A model generated the notes under the pieces. The model was not told where the DNA came from, searched no databases, and worked only from the letters and a program-made list of their open reading frames with translations. From the NCBI RefSeq assembly GCF_000024865.1, contig NC_013595.1:4340001-4404000 (forward strand): a stretch of DNA of 64,000 nucleotides, written 5' to 3'. The position numbers were made by a program, and so were the translations under genes. This document shows, one piece after another, positions 26,580 through 35,122 of this stretch (within the stretch, counting starts at the first letter, position 1; every line of letters starts with the position of its first letter). This DNA is from Streptosporangium roseum DSM 43021. Its GTDB lineage: Bacteria; Actinomycetota; Actinomycetes; Streptosporangiales; Streptosporangiaceae.

Positions 26580-29150
26580 TCAGCCCGCGGGCTCCGGAGC
26601 CAGGAGACCGACCAGGTCGGCCGCGTCCAGCAGGTCCACCCGGTCGGTGTCCACGCTCCACGGATACAGCGCGTAGAGCTGGGAGCCCGCGGGCAGCTCC
26701 ACATCCGCGTGGACGAGCGCGGCGAGATCCGCGCCGTCCACCGGACCCCGCCAGGGCCCGTCGTCCTCGCGCCGGAGCAGCCGGTCCGCGAAGCCGGCGA
26801 CGTCCTCGCCGGCCCGGCGCGCGTAGCGGCGGACGGAGCCGTCGGGGCGGCGCGTCAGCACCTCCCCGGCCCGGGCGGCGGCGTGCCAGCATGCCACCTC
26901 CCACAGCGTGACCCGTTCGGCCAGCCCGTAGGCGTCCTCCATCGCGGATCCGAGGAGGGCGAGCCGCCGGTAGTTGCCGGCCACGTCGTGCCAGGAAGAG
27001 GTGCCGTTCTGGCGCAGATCCGTCCAGCGCATCGTGCGTGACCACAGGTCGGCCACCAGGGGGAGGTGGATCCTGGCGGAGCCGGTCAGATCGAACCGCT
27101 GCTCGACCGCCCGCGGGTCGAACAGGCCGGCGGGCCGGCTCATGAACCCGGCGAAGCCGCGTACGAGCCTGTCGAAGGGCACGCCGTCGAAGCTGAACAC
27201 GATCGGCACCGCGTAGCGCCCGCCCAGGCCCCTCAGCTCCGTGACGTCGAGATCCACGAACTCCGAGGCGCCGAGCGGCTCCGGGGCCGAGGTGAGGTCG
27301 CCCGAGTGCACGGCGGCGGTCCGGCCCAGGCGCAGGTCCGTGTAGTCGCACAGGCCCACGAAGTTCCAGCGCGCGTCGTAGAGCGCCAGCGACAGGTCGA
27401 GGTCCACGCGCTCGTCCCCGGGCTCGGCCCAGTGCAGGAACAGCCGGAGCCGCTCGTCGCGGGGCAGCGGCTGCACGCTGCCGCGCGGCATCCGGACCAG
27501 GGCGGTGGAGTCCGAGCGCTCCGCCGTGGGAGCGATCAGGTCGGCCAGCCCCTCGTCCAGCAGCACCCGCCCGAGCGGGGGCAGTGCGGCGGCCCGGCGC
27601 AGCATCTCGGCGGTCAGCGCCGCGAGGACCGGCGTGATCTCGCCGGAGGGCAGCTCCGGCCGCTCGTCCGGCTGTGCCCAGGCGCGTGCGGTGTCGCCGC
27701 GCGGAAAGAACAGCCGCGTCCCGCCGGGGGGCGTCCGCAGGCCGCCGAGGGCGGCGATCAGCACCCCGGGGGCGACGCGTGGCGCGGCTGCGCCGACCGC
27801 CTCGGCGGCGCCCTTCTCGCCGGTGCCCAGGACCTGGCCGAGCCGCCGGACCAGCTCGCCCGGCCGGGCGGCGAGCAGGGGCAGCGCCGGCTCGCCCGCG
27901 CGCAGCGCCGCCTCGACCCGGCCGGCGAAGGTGTGCAGGCGTAGCCGCGCGCCCTCCACCCGCAGCACTTCGGGATACCCAGCTGCCCGCTCCAGCATCG
28001 CCTCGCCGAGCTCGCCGGTCAGCGGGGTGCCGCGCAGCACCGCGAAGGCCAGCGCCACCGTGGGGTGGCGGCGGTGGAACTCGTGCGGATGCAGCACCTC
28101 GGCCATGCGCTTCCACGCCTCGGCGTGCCGGTGCAGGTCCTCCACGACGGAGGGCAGGGCCAGGGCGTCCAGGCGGGCCAGCAGCGCCCGCCGTACCGGA
28201 CGGGGGAGCGAGGCGCGGCGCGCGGGCCGGGTGCGCAGGCCGGGGTCGCCGCCCATGAGCGCGTACAGCAGGCGCAGCACGTCGGTGGCGGTGTCCACGT
28301 GCCGGTCGAGCAGATCCCGTACGGCCGCCGCGTCGAGCACGGGCAGCAGCGCGGCGAGCACGGCGGCGCGCGTCTCGCGGACCGGGATGCGCTCGGGCAG
28401 CCGCCCGGCGGCCTCCGGCCCGCCCGCGCGGACCAGCGTGACCACGTCGGCGCGGTCCTGCGGGGAGAGCGGGGTGCGGCGGTCGAGCAGGGTGTCCAGG
28501 ATCTCCCCGGAGACCGCCAGGGGATCTTCGCAGAGGGAGAGCAGGACGAGGCGGTGGCCGGGGAGCGGGGCGTCCGTGGCGGCCGGGGCGGCGGAGGGGC
28601 GCAGGAACGGGTCGGCCGGGTCGATCCGGCGGTGGCAGATCGGGCAGCCCGCGAAGTCGGAGCCGTCCCAGCACGCGTGGCAGACCAGGTGCGCGCAGGG
28701 GGAGACCGCGTGCACGGCACCGGCCTTCCCGCACAGCACGCACGGCTGCTCGGGGTGCTGGAGCAGGACGGCGAACATCCGGCGGACGAAGAACTCCGCC
28801 GTGTCGGCGGGCACGCTCCCGGGAAACCCGCGGAACATCGGCACGTGTTCCACGTGACCGCCCAGCTCGGCCGGCGCGGCCTGCGCGAGTCTGCGCCCGG
28901 CCCGGGTCAGCTCGCCCGCGTCCAGCCGGCCCAGCGCGTCCCTGAGGCCGGGGGACAGCAGGAAGCCGTACTCCAGGAGCTGGGCCTCCAGCGCCTGGAC
29001 GCCCTGCCGGAGCGTGGGGGAGGCGATCACGCGGGACTCCCCCCGCGGGGAGGACGGCTCCCGGGGCAGGACGGGTGTGTCCCCGGCGGCCAGCAGGCGG
29101 AGCGCCACGAGCCGGCGCCGGCGCAGCAGGATCTCGGCCAGCGGGTCCAT
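26580..29150 (-). CDS. RING-finger protein, MXAN_6230/SCO0854 type
   Basis: An 856-residue protein with a complete eukaryote-like C3HC4 RING finger at residues 137-172: C137-x2-C140-x11-C152-x-H154-x2-C157-x2-C160-x8-C169-x2-C172. The surrounding sequence (FVRRMFAVLLQHPEQPC, HLVCHACW) and total length fit the MXAN_6230/SCO0854 family of RING-domain proteins, whose function is unknown. The rest appears helical (about 200-520), followed by a beta-rich region (RLRLFLHWAEPGDERVDLDL, SLALYDARWNFVGLCDYTDL). The ATG at 29150 has GGAG at six bases; the frame stays open to 29381 but without a ribosome binding site. Confidence 0.85.
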   Translation of the reverse strand: MDPLAEILLRRRRLVALRLLAAGDTPVLPREPSSPRGESRVIASPTLRQGVQALEAQLLEYGFLLSPGLRDALGRLDAGELTRAGRRLAQAAPAELGGHVEHVPMFRGFPGSVPADTAEFFVRRMFAVLLQHPEQPCVLCGKAGAVHAVSPCAHLVCHACWDGSDFAGCPICHRRIDPADPFLRPSAAPAATDAPLPGHRLVLLSLCEDPLAVSGEILDTLLDRRTPLSPQDRADVVTLVRAGGPEAAGRLPERIPVRETRAAVLAALLPVLDAAAVRDLLDRHVDTATDVLRLLYALMGGDPGLRTRPARRASLPRPVRRALLARLDALALPSVVEDLHRHAEAWKRMAEVLHPHEFHRRHPTVALAFAVLRGTPLTGELGEAMLERAAGYPEVLRVEGARLRLHTFAGRVEAALRAGEPALPLLAARPGELVRRLGQVLGTGEKGAAEAVGAAAPRVAPGVLIAALGGLRTPPGGTRLFFPRGDTARAWAQPDERPELPSGEITPVLAALTAEMLRRAAALPPLGRVLLDEGLADLIAPTAERSDSTALVRMPRGSVQPLPRDERLRLFLHWAEPGDERVDLDLSLALYDARWNFVGLCDYTDLRLGRTAAVHSGDLTSAPEPLGASEFVDLDVTELRGLGGRYAVPIVFSFDGVPFDRLVRGFAGFMSRPAGLFDPRAVEQRFDLTGSARIHLPLVADLWSRTMRWTDLRQNGTSSWHDVAGNYRRLALLGSAMEDAYGLAERVTLWEVACWHAAARAGEVLTRRPDGSVRRYARRAGEDVAGFADRLLRREDDGPWRGPVDGADLAALVHADVELPAGSQLYALYPWSVDTDRVDLLDAADLVGLLAPEPAG

Positions 29151-29394
29151 CACGGTCTCCTGCCCGTCTCGGGAACGCGAAGAGGGGCGGAGAGCGGACG
29201 CGCTAGTTGTCTTTTGAAATAAGAGTGTCAGAAGGAAGCACGTCCAGGAGCCGCCCCTCGGGGGAAACCGTAGCGGTGTGGCATGGTTTTTGTCGCTTCC
29301 AACGCCATGAGCCCGTGATGTCCGGCGGGGTGACCGCCGGCGGTGCCGCCTCGTCAGACTCGCGACCGTCCCGTTTCGCATCCGTAGATCAAGG

Positions 29395-29413
29395 TAAGGT
29401 ATGCCTATCCTAA
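29395..29413. promoter_or_regulatory. Candidate iron box (IdeR/DmdR1 operator)
   Basis: TAAGGTATGCCTATCCTAA matches 15 of 19 positions of the actinobacterial iron-box consensus TTAGGTTAGGCTAACCTAA and is nearly palindromic. It lies 31 bases before the start of the MATE exporter. An embedded TATCCT could be the -10 element, so a bound repressor would block transcription when iron is replete. Confidence 0.65.
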
Positions 29414-29443
29414 AGCTGCGGTCATGGCGAACGGGAGGACAAG

Positions 29444-30778
29444 GTGTTCCAGGAGAGTCGGAAGCTCGCGGCGCTCGCCCTGCCCCTGGCCCTCACCCAG
29501 CTGGCCCAGGTCGCGCTGACGACCACCGACACGGTGATGATGGGTCTGCTCGGCACCGAGGCGCTCGCCGCGGGCGGCCTGGCGATCGTGCTGTTCAACC
29601 AGCTCAGGACCATGGGGGTCGGCCTGGTGACGGGCCTGGGCAACCAGGTGGCGGCGGCGTCCGCGCGCGGCGGCGAGCGGTCGGAGCTCCGTGACCTGGT
29701 GCGGGCGGGCATGGCGCTGGCCACGCTCGCCGGTGTGGCGGGCGCCCTGCTCATGGTGGGCCTGGGGCATCTGCTCGCCTGGCTCGGCCAGGACCCCCGG
29801 GTGATCGAGCTCGCCCGGCCGATGCTGCTGGCCCTCGCGCCCGGCCTGGTGCCCTGCCTGTGGTTCCAGGTGATCCGCCAGTTCACCGTCGGGATGCGGC
29901 GGCCCAAGGCGCTGGTGTGGATCACTGTGGTGTCCATCGCCGTGAACGCCGGCCTGAACTGGGTGCTCATCCACCCGTTCGGCCTCGCCGGGGTGGGCCT
30001 GGCGACCGCGCTGGTCTACCTGCTGTCCTTCCTGGCGCTCTACGCGATCACCCGGCGAGATCCCGTGCTCGCCCCGATGCTCGCGCTGGACGCCTGGCGC
30101 GTCCGCCCGGACCGCCTGCGCGGGCTGGCCCGCCTCGGCGTGCCGATCGCGGCGACCTACGGTTCGGAGGCCGGCTTCTTCTCGGTGGTCGCGCTGCTCA
30201 TGGGCAGCTTCGGCGCCGCCGCGCTCGCCGCGCACACTGCGGTGAACCAGCTCGTCTACATCGTCTTCCAGGTGAGCGTCGGCCTGTCCCACGCCGCCTC
30301 GATCAGCGTCAGCGGCGAGGTCGCGGTCGCCGGGTACGGCTCCGCCGCGCGGGTCGGCCGGACCGCGCTCGTCCACGGCGCCCTGGTCGCGACCGTGGTC
30401 GCCGTCGTCTACCTCCTCCTGCCCGACGCGGTGCTGAGTCCCTTCCTCGACGCCGATCCCGCCGCGCTCGCGGTGGCCGCGGACCTGCTCGTGGTGGCCG
30501 CCGTGCTGCAGTACTTCGACAGCGCCCAGAACATCGGTGTCGGCCTGCTCCGCGGTCTCGACGACACCAGGTCCGGCTTCCGGATGACCTTGATCGGCTA
30601 CTGGGCCGTCGGCCTGCCGGCCGCCTGGCTGCTCGGCCACGTCGCCGGAGCGGGGCCGGTCGGCGCCTGGGTGGGCCTGCTCGCCGGGCTGGCCGTCACC
30701 GCGTTCCTGCTGCTGGTCCGTTTCCGCCGGACCCTCGGCGAGCGCGGCGGCGAGGCCGTGCGCGGCGCGGCGCGCTGA
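29444..30778 (+). CDS. MATE family efflux transporter
   Basis: A 444-residue MATE (multidrug and toxic compound extrusion) exporter with 12 predicted helices. Typical segments are LALPLALTQLAQVALTTTDT, the duplicated second half starting near LARLGVPIAATYGSEAGFFS, and QVSVGLSHAASISVSGEVAVA. The GTG start at 29444 follows GGGAGG at six bases. A candidate iron box in the promoter suggests induction under iron limitation, so siderophore or metal-related export is possible, although no siderophore synthesis gene is visible here. Confidence 0.92.
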   Translation: MFQESRKLAALALPLALTQLAQVALTTTDTVMMGLLGTEALAAGGLAIVLFNQLRTMGVGLVTGLGNQVAAASARGGERSELRDLVRAGMALATLAGVAGALLMVGLGHLLAWLGQDPRVIELARPMLLALAPGLVPCLWFQVIRQFTVGMRRPKALVWITVVSIAVNAGLNWVLIHPFGLAGVGLATALVYLLSFLALYAITRRDPVLAPMLALDAWRVRPDRLRGLARLGVPIAATYGSEAGFFSVVALLMGSFGAAALAAHTAVNQLVYIVFQVSVGLSHAASISVSGEVAVAGYGSAARVGRTALVHGALVATVVAVVYLLLPDAVLSPFLDADPAALAVAADLLVVAAVLQYFDSAQNIGVGLLRGLDDTRSGFRMTLIGYWAVGLPAAWLLGHVAGAGPVGAWVGLLAGLAVTAFLLLVRFRRTLGERGGEAVRGAAR

Positions 30779-30917
30779 GCGGCCGCCCGCGCCGGTCCGT
30801 GAAGGCGTGGCGCGCTGACCGGCCGCCCCGCCGGTCCGTGAAGGCGTGGCGCGCTGACCGGCCGCCCCGCCGGTCCGCGAAGGCGCGGCCCGCTGACCGG
30901 CCGCCCGCGCCGGTCCA
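30769..30917 (+). repeat. 39-bp tandem repeat, about 3.8 copies, at the MATE 3' end
   Basis: Units begin at 30769, 30809, 30848 and 30887 (periods 40, 39, 39), each opening GGCGCGCTGA or GGCCCGCTGA and ending CCGGTCC. The first unit contains the MATE stop codon, so the repeat is an expansion of the gene's own 3' end. In the third and fourth units a few bases have diverged. A 13-codon reverse frame across it is open but is an artefact of the period. Confidence 0.85.
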
Positions 30918-30922
30918 CTACG

Positions 30923-31309
30923 GTGCGGTCCGTGTCGAATCAGCGGACCGGTCCCGGGGGAGAGTCACCCGACAGCCGCCTTGCCTCCGTCCTGCGCTTC
31001 TCCACCGAGCTCGTCGCCTGGGTGGCCACGCCCTGGGCGCTGTGGTCCCTCTCCGTCCCCCTGGCCCTGCTGTCGGTCGTGGTGCTCATCGGCCTGCCGA
31101 CCGTGTTCACCACCCCCGGCGACAAGGCCCACGGGATGATCCCCGTGCCCGGTGCGGTGACCGTCGTCCTGGTCCTCATGCAGCTGGCCGCGGCCGTGGT
31201 CTCCGCCTGGACGGCCTGGTCCGCCCCGGTCGCGATCGTGGTGAGCCTGCTCGCCGTGGCCTGTGTGGTCACCGAGATCCCGCGCTGGCGCTGGCTGGCC
31301 GTGCGGTGA
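30923..31309 (+). CDS. Small membrane protein, possibly YrdB/DUF2568 family
   Basis: A 128-residue protein with four hydrophobic helices (FSTELVAWVATPWALWSL, PLALLSVVVLIGLPTVF, AVTVVLVLMQLAAAVVSAW, PVAIVVSLLAVACVVTEI). The RFSTEL start of helix 1 and the TTPGDKAH loop resemble YrdB (DUF2568) proteins, but this is only a tentative match. The start is GTG 30923 or GTG 30932. It lies just after the tandem repeat and may depend on read-through from the MATE promoter. Confidence 0.7.
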   Translation: MRSVSNQRTGPGGESPDSRLASVLRFSTELVAWVATPWALWSLSVPLALLSVVVLIGLPTVFTTPGDKAHGMIPVPGAVTVVLVLMQLAAAVVSAWTAWSAPVAIVVSLLAVACVVTEIPRWRWLAVR

Positions 31310-31412
31310 GGCCCGCTCGGCGGGGCCCGGCCGAGCGGTGATATCCGCGCCGCGTCGGTCCCCCGCCGCGCCCTGCACGGCCGACCAGTTCCGAGGCGCG
31401 CCCGAACGGGCA

Positions 31413-31829
31413 CTACCAGCGGCGGCGTTCCACCCCGAGCCCGAGTGCCCGGGCCACCTCGCCGACGTTGTGGAACTCCCCGTCGGGCAGGTCGCGCAGG
31501 CTCTCGACGATGGCGTCGGGGGCCATCTTCGCCTCGGCGTGTGCCATGAGCTCGTCGCGGTCCGACGGCCAGTGGGCGTCGCTCAGCCACTTCGCGATGG
31601 CGCTGCGGCGCTCGACCTCCACGGCGGTGATGCCCTCGGGGGTGCCGGGCTCGTGTCCCGGCGGATACCTCTTGGGGGTCGCCTCCTCATCGGGGTCCAC
31701 GATCCCCTCGGGGTCCGCCCATTCCTCGGCGTGGGTGGGGCCGCTGCCGCGGATGACGCCTTGGGTCTCATGCTTCTGCTCATCATCGACGCGCGGGCCG
31801 TGCTTGGCGCTGCCGCGTTCAGCATTCAT
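31413..31829 (-). CDS. DUF2795 domain protein
   Basis: A 138-residue protein. The ATG at 31829 has GGGAGG at seven bases; the frame stays open to 31922 without a ribosome binding site. The first 70 residues are acidic and disordered-looking (EEWADPEGIVDPDEEATPK). The C-terminal 60 residues form the DUF2795 domain: RRSAIAKWLSDAHWPSDRDE, LMAHAEAKMAPDAIVESLRDLPDG, EFHNVGEVARALG. Function is unknown. The 31923-32190 gap upstream contains AT-rich sequence near 31920 that may be its promoter. Confidence 0.82.
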   Translation of the reverse strand: MNAERGSAKHGPRVDDEQKHETQGVIRGSGPTHAEEWADPEGIVDPDEEATPKRYPPGHEPGTPEGITAVEVERRSAIAKWLSDAHWPSDRDELMAHAEAKMAPDAIVESLRDLPDGEFHNVGEVARALGLGVERRRW

Positions 31830-32190
31830 GTCCTGACCTCCCGAAACAGGGTCGTGAGGTGTCCCGTACCCACTACCGGAGTGCTCGCATCTCCCACTTA
31901 TCTCCTGAATATCCCCTTTCATTAAGTGATTGTGTAAATCCCTAGAAAAGGGGCAAGTGGCCGGTACCGGATCCGTCTCGTCCGCTCCCCGTGGAGCGGA
32001 GCCGATCCCGATGACAGGGGGACAGGACGCCGATCTCCGCGGCCGCCTGCCCGCGTCCCGCGCGTGGCCGGCGCCGTAGGGCGGCCCGCTCCCGCGGGAA
32101 CCCGCCGTACCACCGGCCCGGTCCCCGTCCGAAAGCTCTCAAGCCCGACTGCCCCGTCGTCCGAGGGCGACGGTTGCCGAGGAGGTAGCG

Positions 32191-33564
32191 ATGGCGATCG
32201 CGACGATCAACCCCGCCACGGGGGAGACGCTGAAGACCTTCGAACCGCTGAGCGAACACGAGGTGGACGAGCGGCTCGTGCTCGCCGCCGCGGAGTTCGA
32301 GACCTACCGCGCCACCGACTTCAAGCAGCGGGCGGCCTGGATGCAGAGCGCCGCCGGCCTGCTGGAGTCCGAGCAGGAGCAGGTGGCCCGGCTGATGACC
32401 ACCGAGATGGGCAAGACGCTGGTCTCGGCCCGTGCGGAGGTGGCCAAGTGCGTGAAGGGGATGCGCTACTACGCCGAGCACGCCGAGGAGTTCCTGGCCG
32501 ACGAGCCGGCGGACGCCCCCGCGGTGGGAGCGCGCCGGGCGTACGCGCGCTACCAGCCGCTCGGGCCGGTGCTCGCGGTGATGCCGTGGAACTTCCCCCT
32601 CTGGCAGGCGGTCCGGTTCGCCGCCCCGGCGCTGATGGCCGGCAACGTGGGGCTGCTCAAGCACGCCTCGAACGTGCCGCAGACCGCGCTCTACCTGGGT
32701 GAGCTGTTCGCCCGGGCGGGCTTCCCGCACGGCTGCTTCCAGACCCTGCTGATCGGCTCCGGGCAGGTCGAGGCGGTCCTGCGGGACCAGCGGGTGGTGG
32801 CGGCCACGCTGACCGGGTCCGAGCCGGCCGGCCGGTCGGTCGCGTCGATCGCGGGCGGCGAGGTCAAGAAGACCGTCCTGGAGCTGGGCGGTTCGGACCC
32901 CTACATCGTGATGCCGTCCGCCGATCTCGACGGCGCCGTGGCCACCGCAGTCACCGCGCGGGTGCAGAACAACGGCCAGTCCTGCATCGCGGCCAAGCGG
33001 TTCATCGTGCACGCCGAGGTGTACGACGACTTCGCCGACCGGTTCGTGGCGCGGATGGAGGCGCTGCGGGTGGGGGACCCGGAGGAGGAGTCGACCGACG
33101 TGGGGCCGCTCGCCACCCGGCAGGGGCGCGACGACGTCGAGAAGATCGTGGCCGACGCGGCCGGGCGCGGCGCGCGGGTGCTGTGCGGAGGATGGAGCCC
33201 CGACCGGCCCGGCTGGTTCTACCAGCCGACCGTGGTCGCCGACATCACCCCGGAGATGCGGCTGTTCAGCGAGGAGGTGTTCGGCCCGGTCGCCTCGCTG
33301 TACCGGGTCGGCGACATCGACGAGGCGCTCGCATTGGCCAACATCACCTCCTTCGGGCTCGGCTCCAACGCCTGGACCACCGACGTGGTCGAGCAGGAGC
33401 GCTTCATCAGCGACCTGGAGGCAGGCATGGTCTTCATCAACGGCATGGTCGTCTCCTACCCCGAGCTGCCGTTCGGCGGCGTCAAGAACTCCGGGTACGG
33501 CCGGGAGCTGTCCGCGCACGGCATCCGCGAGTTCTGCAACCTCAAGACCGTCTGGATCGGCTGA
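32191..33564 (+). CDS. NAD(P)-dependent succinate-semialdehyde dehydrogenase family protein
   Basis: A 457-residue aldehyde dehydrogenase. The fold markers are VLAVMPWNFPLWQAVRFAAP, the catalytic base E231 in KTVLELGGSDPYIV, the nucleophile C265 in NNGQSCIAAKRF and EEVFGPVASLYRV. The sequence is closest in flavour to GabD-type succinate-semialdehyde dehydrogenases (oxidation to succinate in GABA catabolism), but other short semialdehydes are possible. A bidirectional terminator separates it from the convergent PLP enzyme. Confidence 0.9.
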   Translation: MAIATINPATGETLKTFEPLSEHEVDERLVLAAAEFETYRATDFKQRAAWMQSAAGLLESEQEQVARLMTTEMGKTLVSARAEVAKCVKGMRYYAEHAEEFLADEPADAPAVGARRAYARYQPLGPVLAVMPWNFPLWQAVRFAAPALMAGNVGLLKHASNVPQTALYLGELFARAGFPHGCFQTLLIGSGQVEAVLRDQRVVAATLTGSEPAGRSVASIAGGEVKKTVLELGGSDPYIVMPSADLDGAVATAVTARVQNNGQSCIAAKRFIVHAEVYDDFADRFVARMEALRVGDPEEESTDVGPLATRQGRDDVEKIVADAAGRGARVLCGGWSPDRPGWFYQPTVVADITPEMRLFSEEVFGPVASLYRVGDIDEALALANITSFGLGSNAWTTDVVEQERFISDLEAGMVFINGMVVSYPELPFGGVKNSGYGRELSAHGIREFCNLKTVWIG

Positions 33565-33652
33565 GCCGGCGGCGGGGGCGGCCGCTCCGGCAGCCCGTGC
33601 CGGGTGCTTCAGGGGCACGTCCAGACTGCCCTCGCGGGCCTGGGAAACCATA

Positions 33653-33703
33653 CGGACCGGCCCGCCAGGGGGCGCGCCCCAGGGGGTCGAGCGGGCCGGT
33701 CCG
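33653..33703. terminator. Bidirectional hairpin terminator
   Basis: Arms 33653-33665 and 33691-33703 pair over 13 bp (CGGACCGGCCCGC and its complement) around a 25-base loop. It sits exactly between the convergent aldehyde dehydrogenase and SHMT-like genes and ends four bases before the stop of the latter. Confidence 0.75.
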
Positions 33704-33706
33704 AGA

Positions 33707-35017
33707 TCATGGGGTGGCGGAGCGGCGCAGGGCGACCGTGTCCTGGAGGACCTTGACGGGGTCCTGGCCGTCGATCAGCAGGCGGCGCATCAGCGTCGCC
33801 ACCTCGCGCATGGCCTCCGGTCCGAGGCCGCGGCGGGTCACCTCCTGGGTGCCGATCCGCAGGCCCCGCATGGGATCGCCGGGAGCCTGGTCGGGCAGGC
33901 CGATGCCGCTGAGGTAGACGCCGCCCTCGGCCAGCAGCCGGGCCGCGCCGTCCCCGCCGCCGAACGCGGCGGCGTCCACCGCCACATGGTGGGAGACGGT
34001 CCAGCCCAGGTGGGAGGCCGCGACGGTGAAGCCCTCGCCCTCCAGGGCCGCGGCCAGCGTCTTGGCGTTGGCGATGCAGCGGTCGGCGTAGGCGGGACCG
34101 GCGGCGGCGTGCTCCGCGGCGGCGACGGCCAGCGGGGCCAGCCGGGAGGCGTCGTAGTTCGCGGTCAGGCCGGGATAGGCGGCGGTGGAGACCCGGTGAG
34201 CGAGATCCTCGTCGCGGCTCACGATGGCCGCGCCGGGCGGGCCGCCGAAGGACTTGTAGGTCGACATGGTCACCAGGTGCGCCCCCTCGTCCAGCGGCCG
34301 CTGGAACCGGCCGCCCGCGATCAGACCGGCCATGTGCGAGGCGTCGTAGACCAGGACCGCGCCCACCTCGTCGCACGCCGCCCGGACCCGCGCGACATCG
34401 TGCGGGAACAGCATCAGGCTCGCGCCGACCACCACCAGCGCCGGCCGCTGCTCCCGCAGGAACGCCGGCAGCGCGTCGTAGTCGATGTCGAACCGCCCGG
34501 CGTCGTAGGGCAGGTCGACCACCCGCAGGCCCCGGATCCCGGCCGCGCCCTGGGCGTGGTGGCTGGCGTGGCCGCCGGCGGCCTCCGGCAGCACCGCGAT
34601 CGTGTCGCCCGGCCGGGCGAACGCGGTGTAGCAGGCGAGGTTGGCCATTGTCGCGCTCTGCAGCCTGACCTCGGCGAACTCGCCGCCCATCAGCGCCGCG
34701 ACCTGGAGCGGGGCGAGCACCTCCAGCACGTCCAGCTCATCCAGCCCCGTCTGGAACTTCTCTCCCGGCCAGCCCATGGAGGGACGGCTGCCCAGGGAGA
34801 CCTCATGGGCGGCGCGGGCCCGCTCGCTCATCGTGTTGGTGCCCGCGTACAGGACGATCCCGTCCTCGTCGAGACGGCCCCGGTGCTCGGCGAGCACCGC
34901 GTCGACCAGGCGGGTGACCTCGTGAAGGTCCAGTCCGCCCAGTTCCGACTCCAGCTCCATCAGGCGTCGCTGTGCCCGGGACGAGGCCCAGGGGGCAACT
35001 CGGCTGCGCTCTTCCAC
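33707..35017 (-). CDS. Serine hydroxymethyltransferase-like PLP enzyme
   Basis: A 436-residue fold-type I PLP enzyme of the SHMT superfamily. Matching segments are GRLDEDGIVLYAGTNTMSER, RLQSATMANLACYTAFARPGD, YDASHMAGLIAGG (PLP Asp and His) and STYKSFGGPPGA, with the Schiff-base Lys. Canonical GlyA has TTHKTLRGPRGG there, so this is a divergent paralogue. It may act on a different beta-hydroxy amino acid or be an aldolase. It is divergent from a PucR regulator. Confidence 0.85.
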   Translation of the reverse strand: MEERSRVAPWASSRAQRRLMELESELGGLDLHEVTRLVDAVLAEHRGRLDEDGIVLYAGTNTMSERARAAHEVSLGSRPSMGWPGEKFQTGLDELDVLEVLAPLQVAALMGGEFAEVRLQSATMANLACYTAFARPGDTIAVLPEAAGGHASHHAQGAAGIRGLRVVDLPYDAGRFDIDYDALPAFLREQRPALVVVGASLMLFPHDVARVRAACDEVGAVLVYDASHMAGLIAGGRFQRPLDEGAHLVTMSTYKSFGGPPGAAIVSRDEDLAHRVSTAAYPGLTANYDASRLAPLAVAAAEHAAAGPAYADRCIANAKTLAAALEGEGFTVAASHLGWTVSHHVAVDAAAFGGGDGAARLLAEGGVYLSGIGLPDQAPGDPMRGLRIGTQEVTRRGLGPEAMREVATLMRRLLIDGQDPVKVLQDTVALRRSATP

Positions 35018-35099
35018 GGCGGTTCCTTCCGGAAAGGGGATTGATGCGACGGTACGGCTCGGGCTGGAAAGTCGTCATCGTCCCGCCAGTGGAGATCAT

Positions 35100-35115
35100 T
35101 CCTACATCTGTAGGA
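35100..35115. promoter_or_regulatory. Inverted repeat TCCTACA-TC-TGTAGGA, candidate PucR operator
   Basis: Seven-base perfect arms around a two-base centre in the 105-bp divergent region between the SHMT-like enzyme (start 35017) and the PucR-type regulator (start 35123). It lies seven bases before the regulator GTG, a position suited to autoregulation. Confidence 0.5.
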
Positions 35116-35122
35116 TTCTTGG

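Noticed and set aside
26709..29222. Several long plus-strand frames opposite the RING gene
   Set aside because: They are low-complexity shadows; the RING ligand spacing is on the minus strand.
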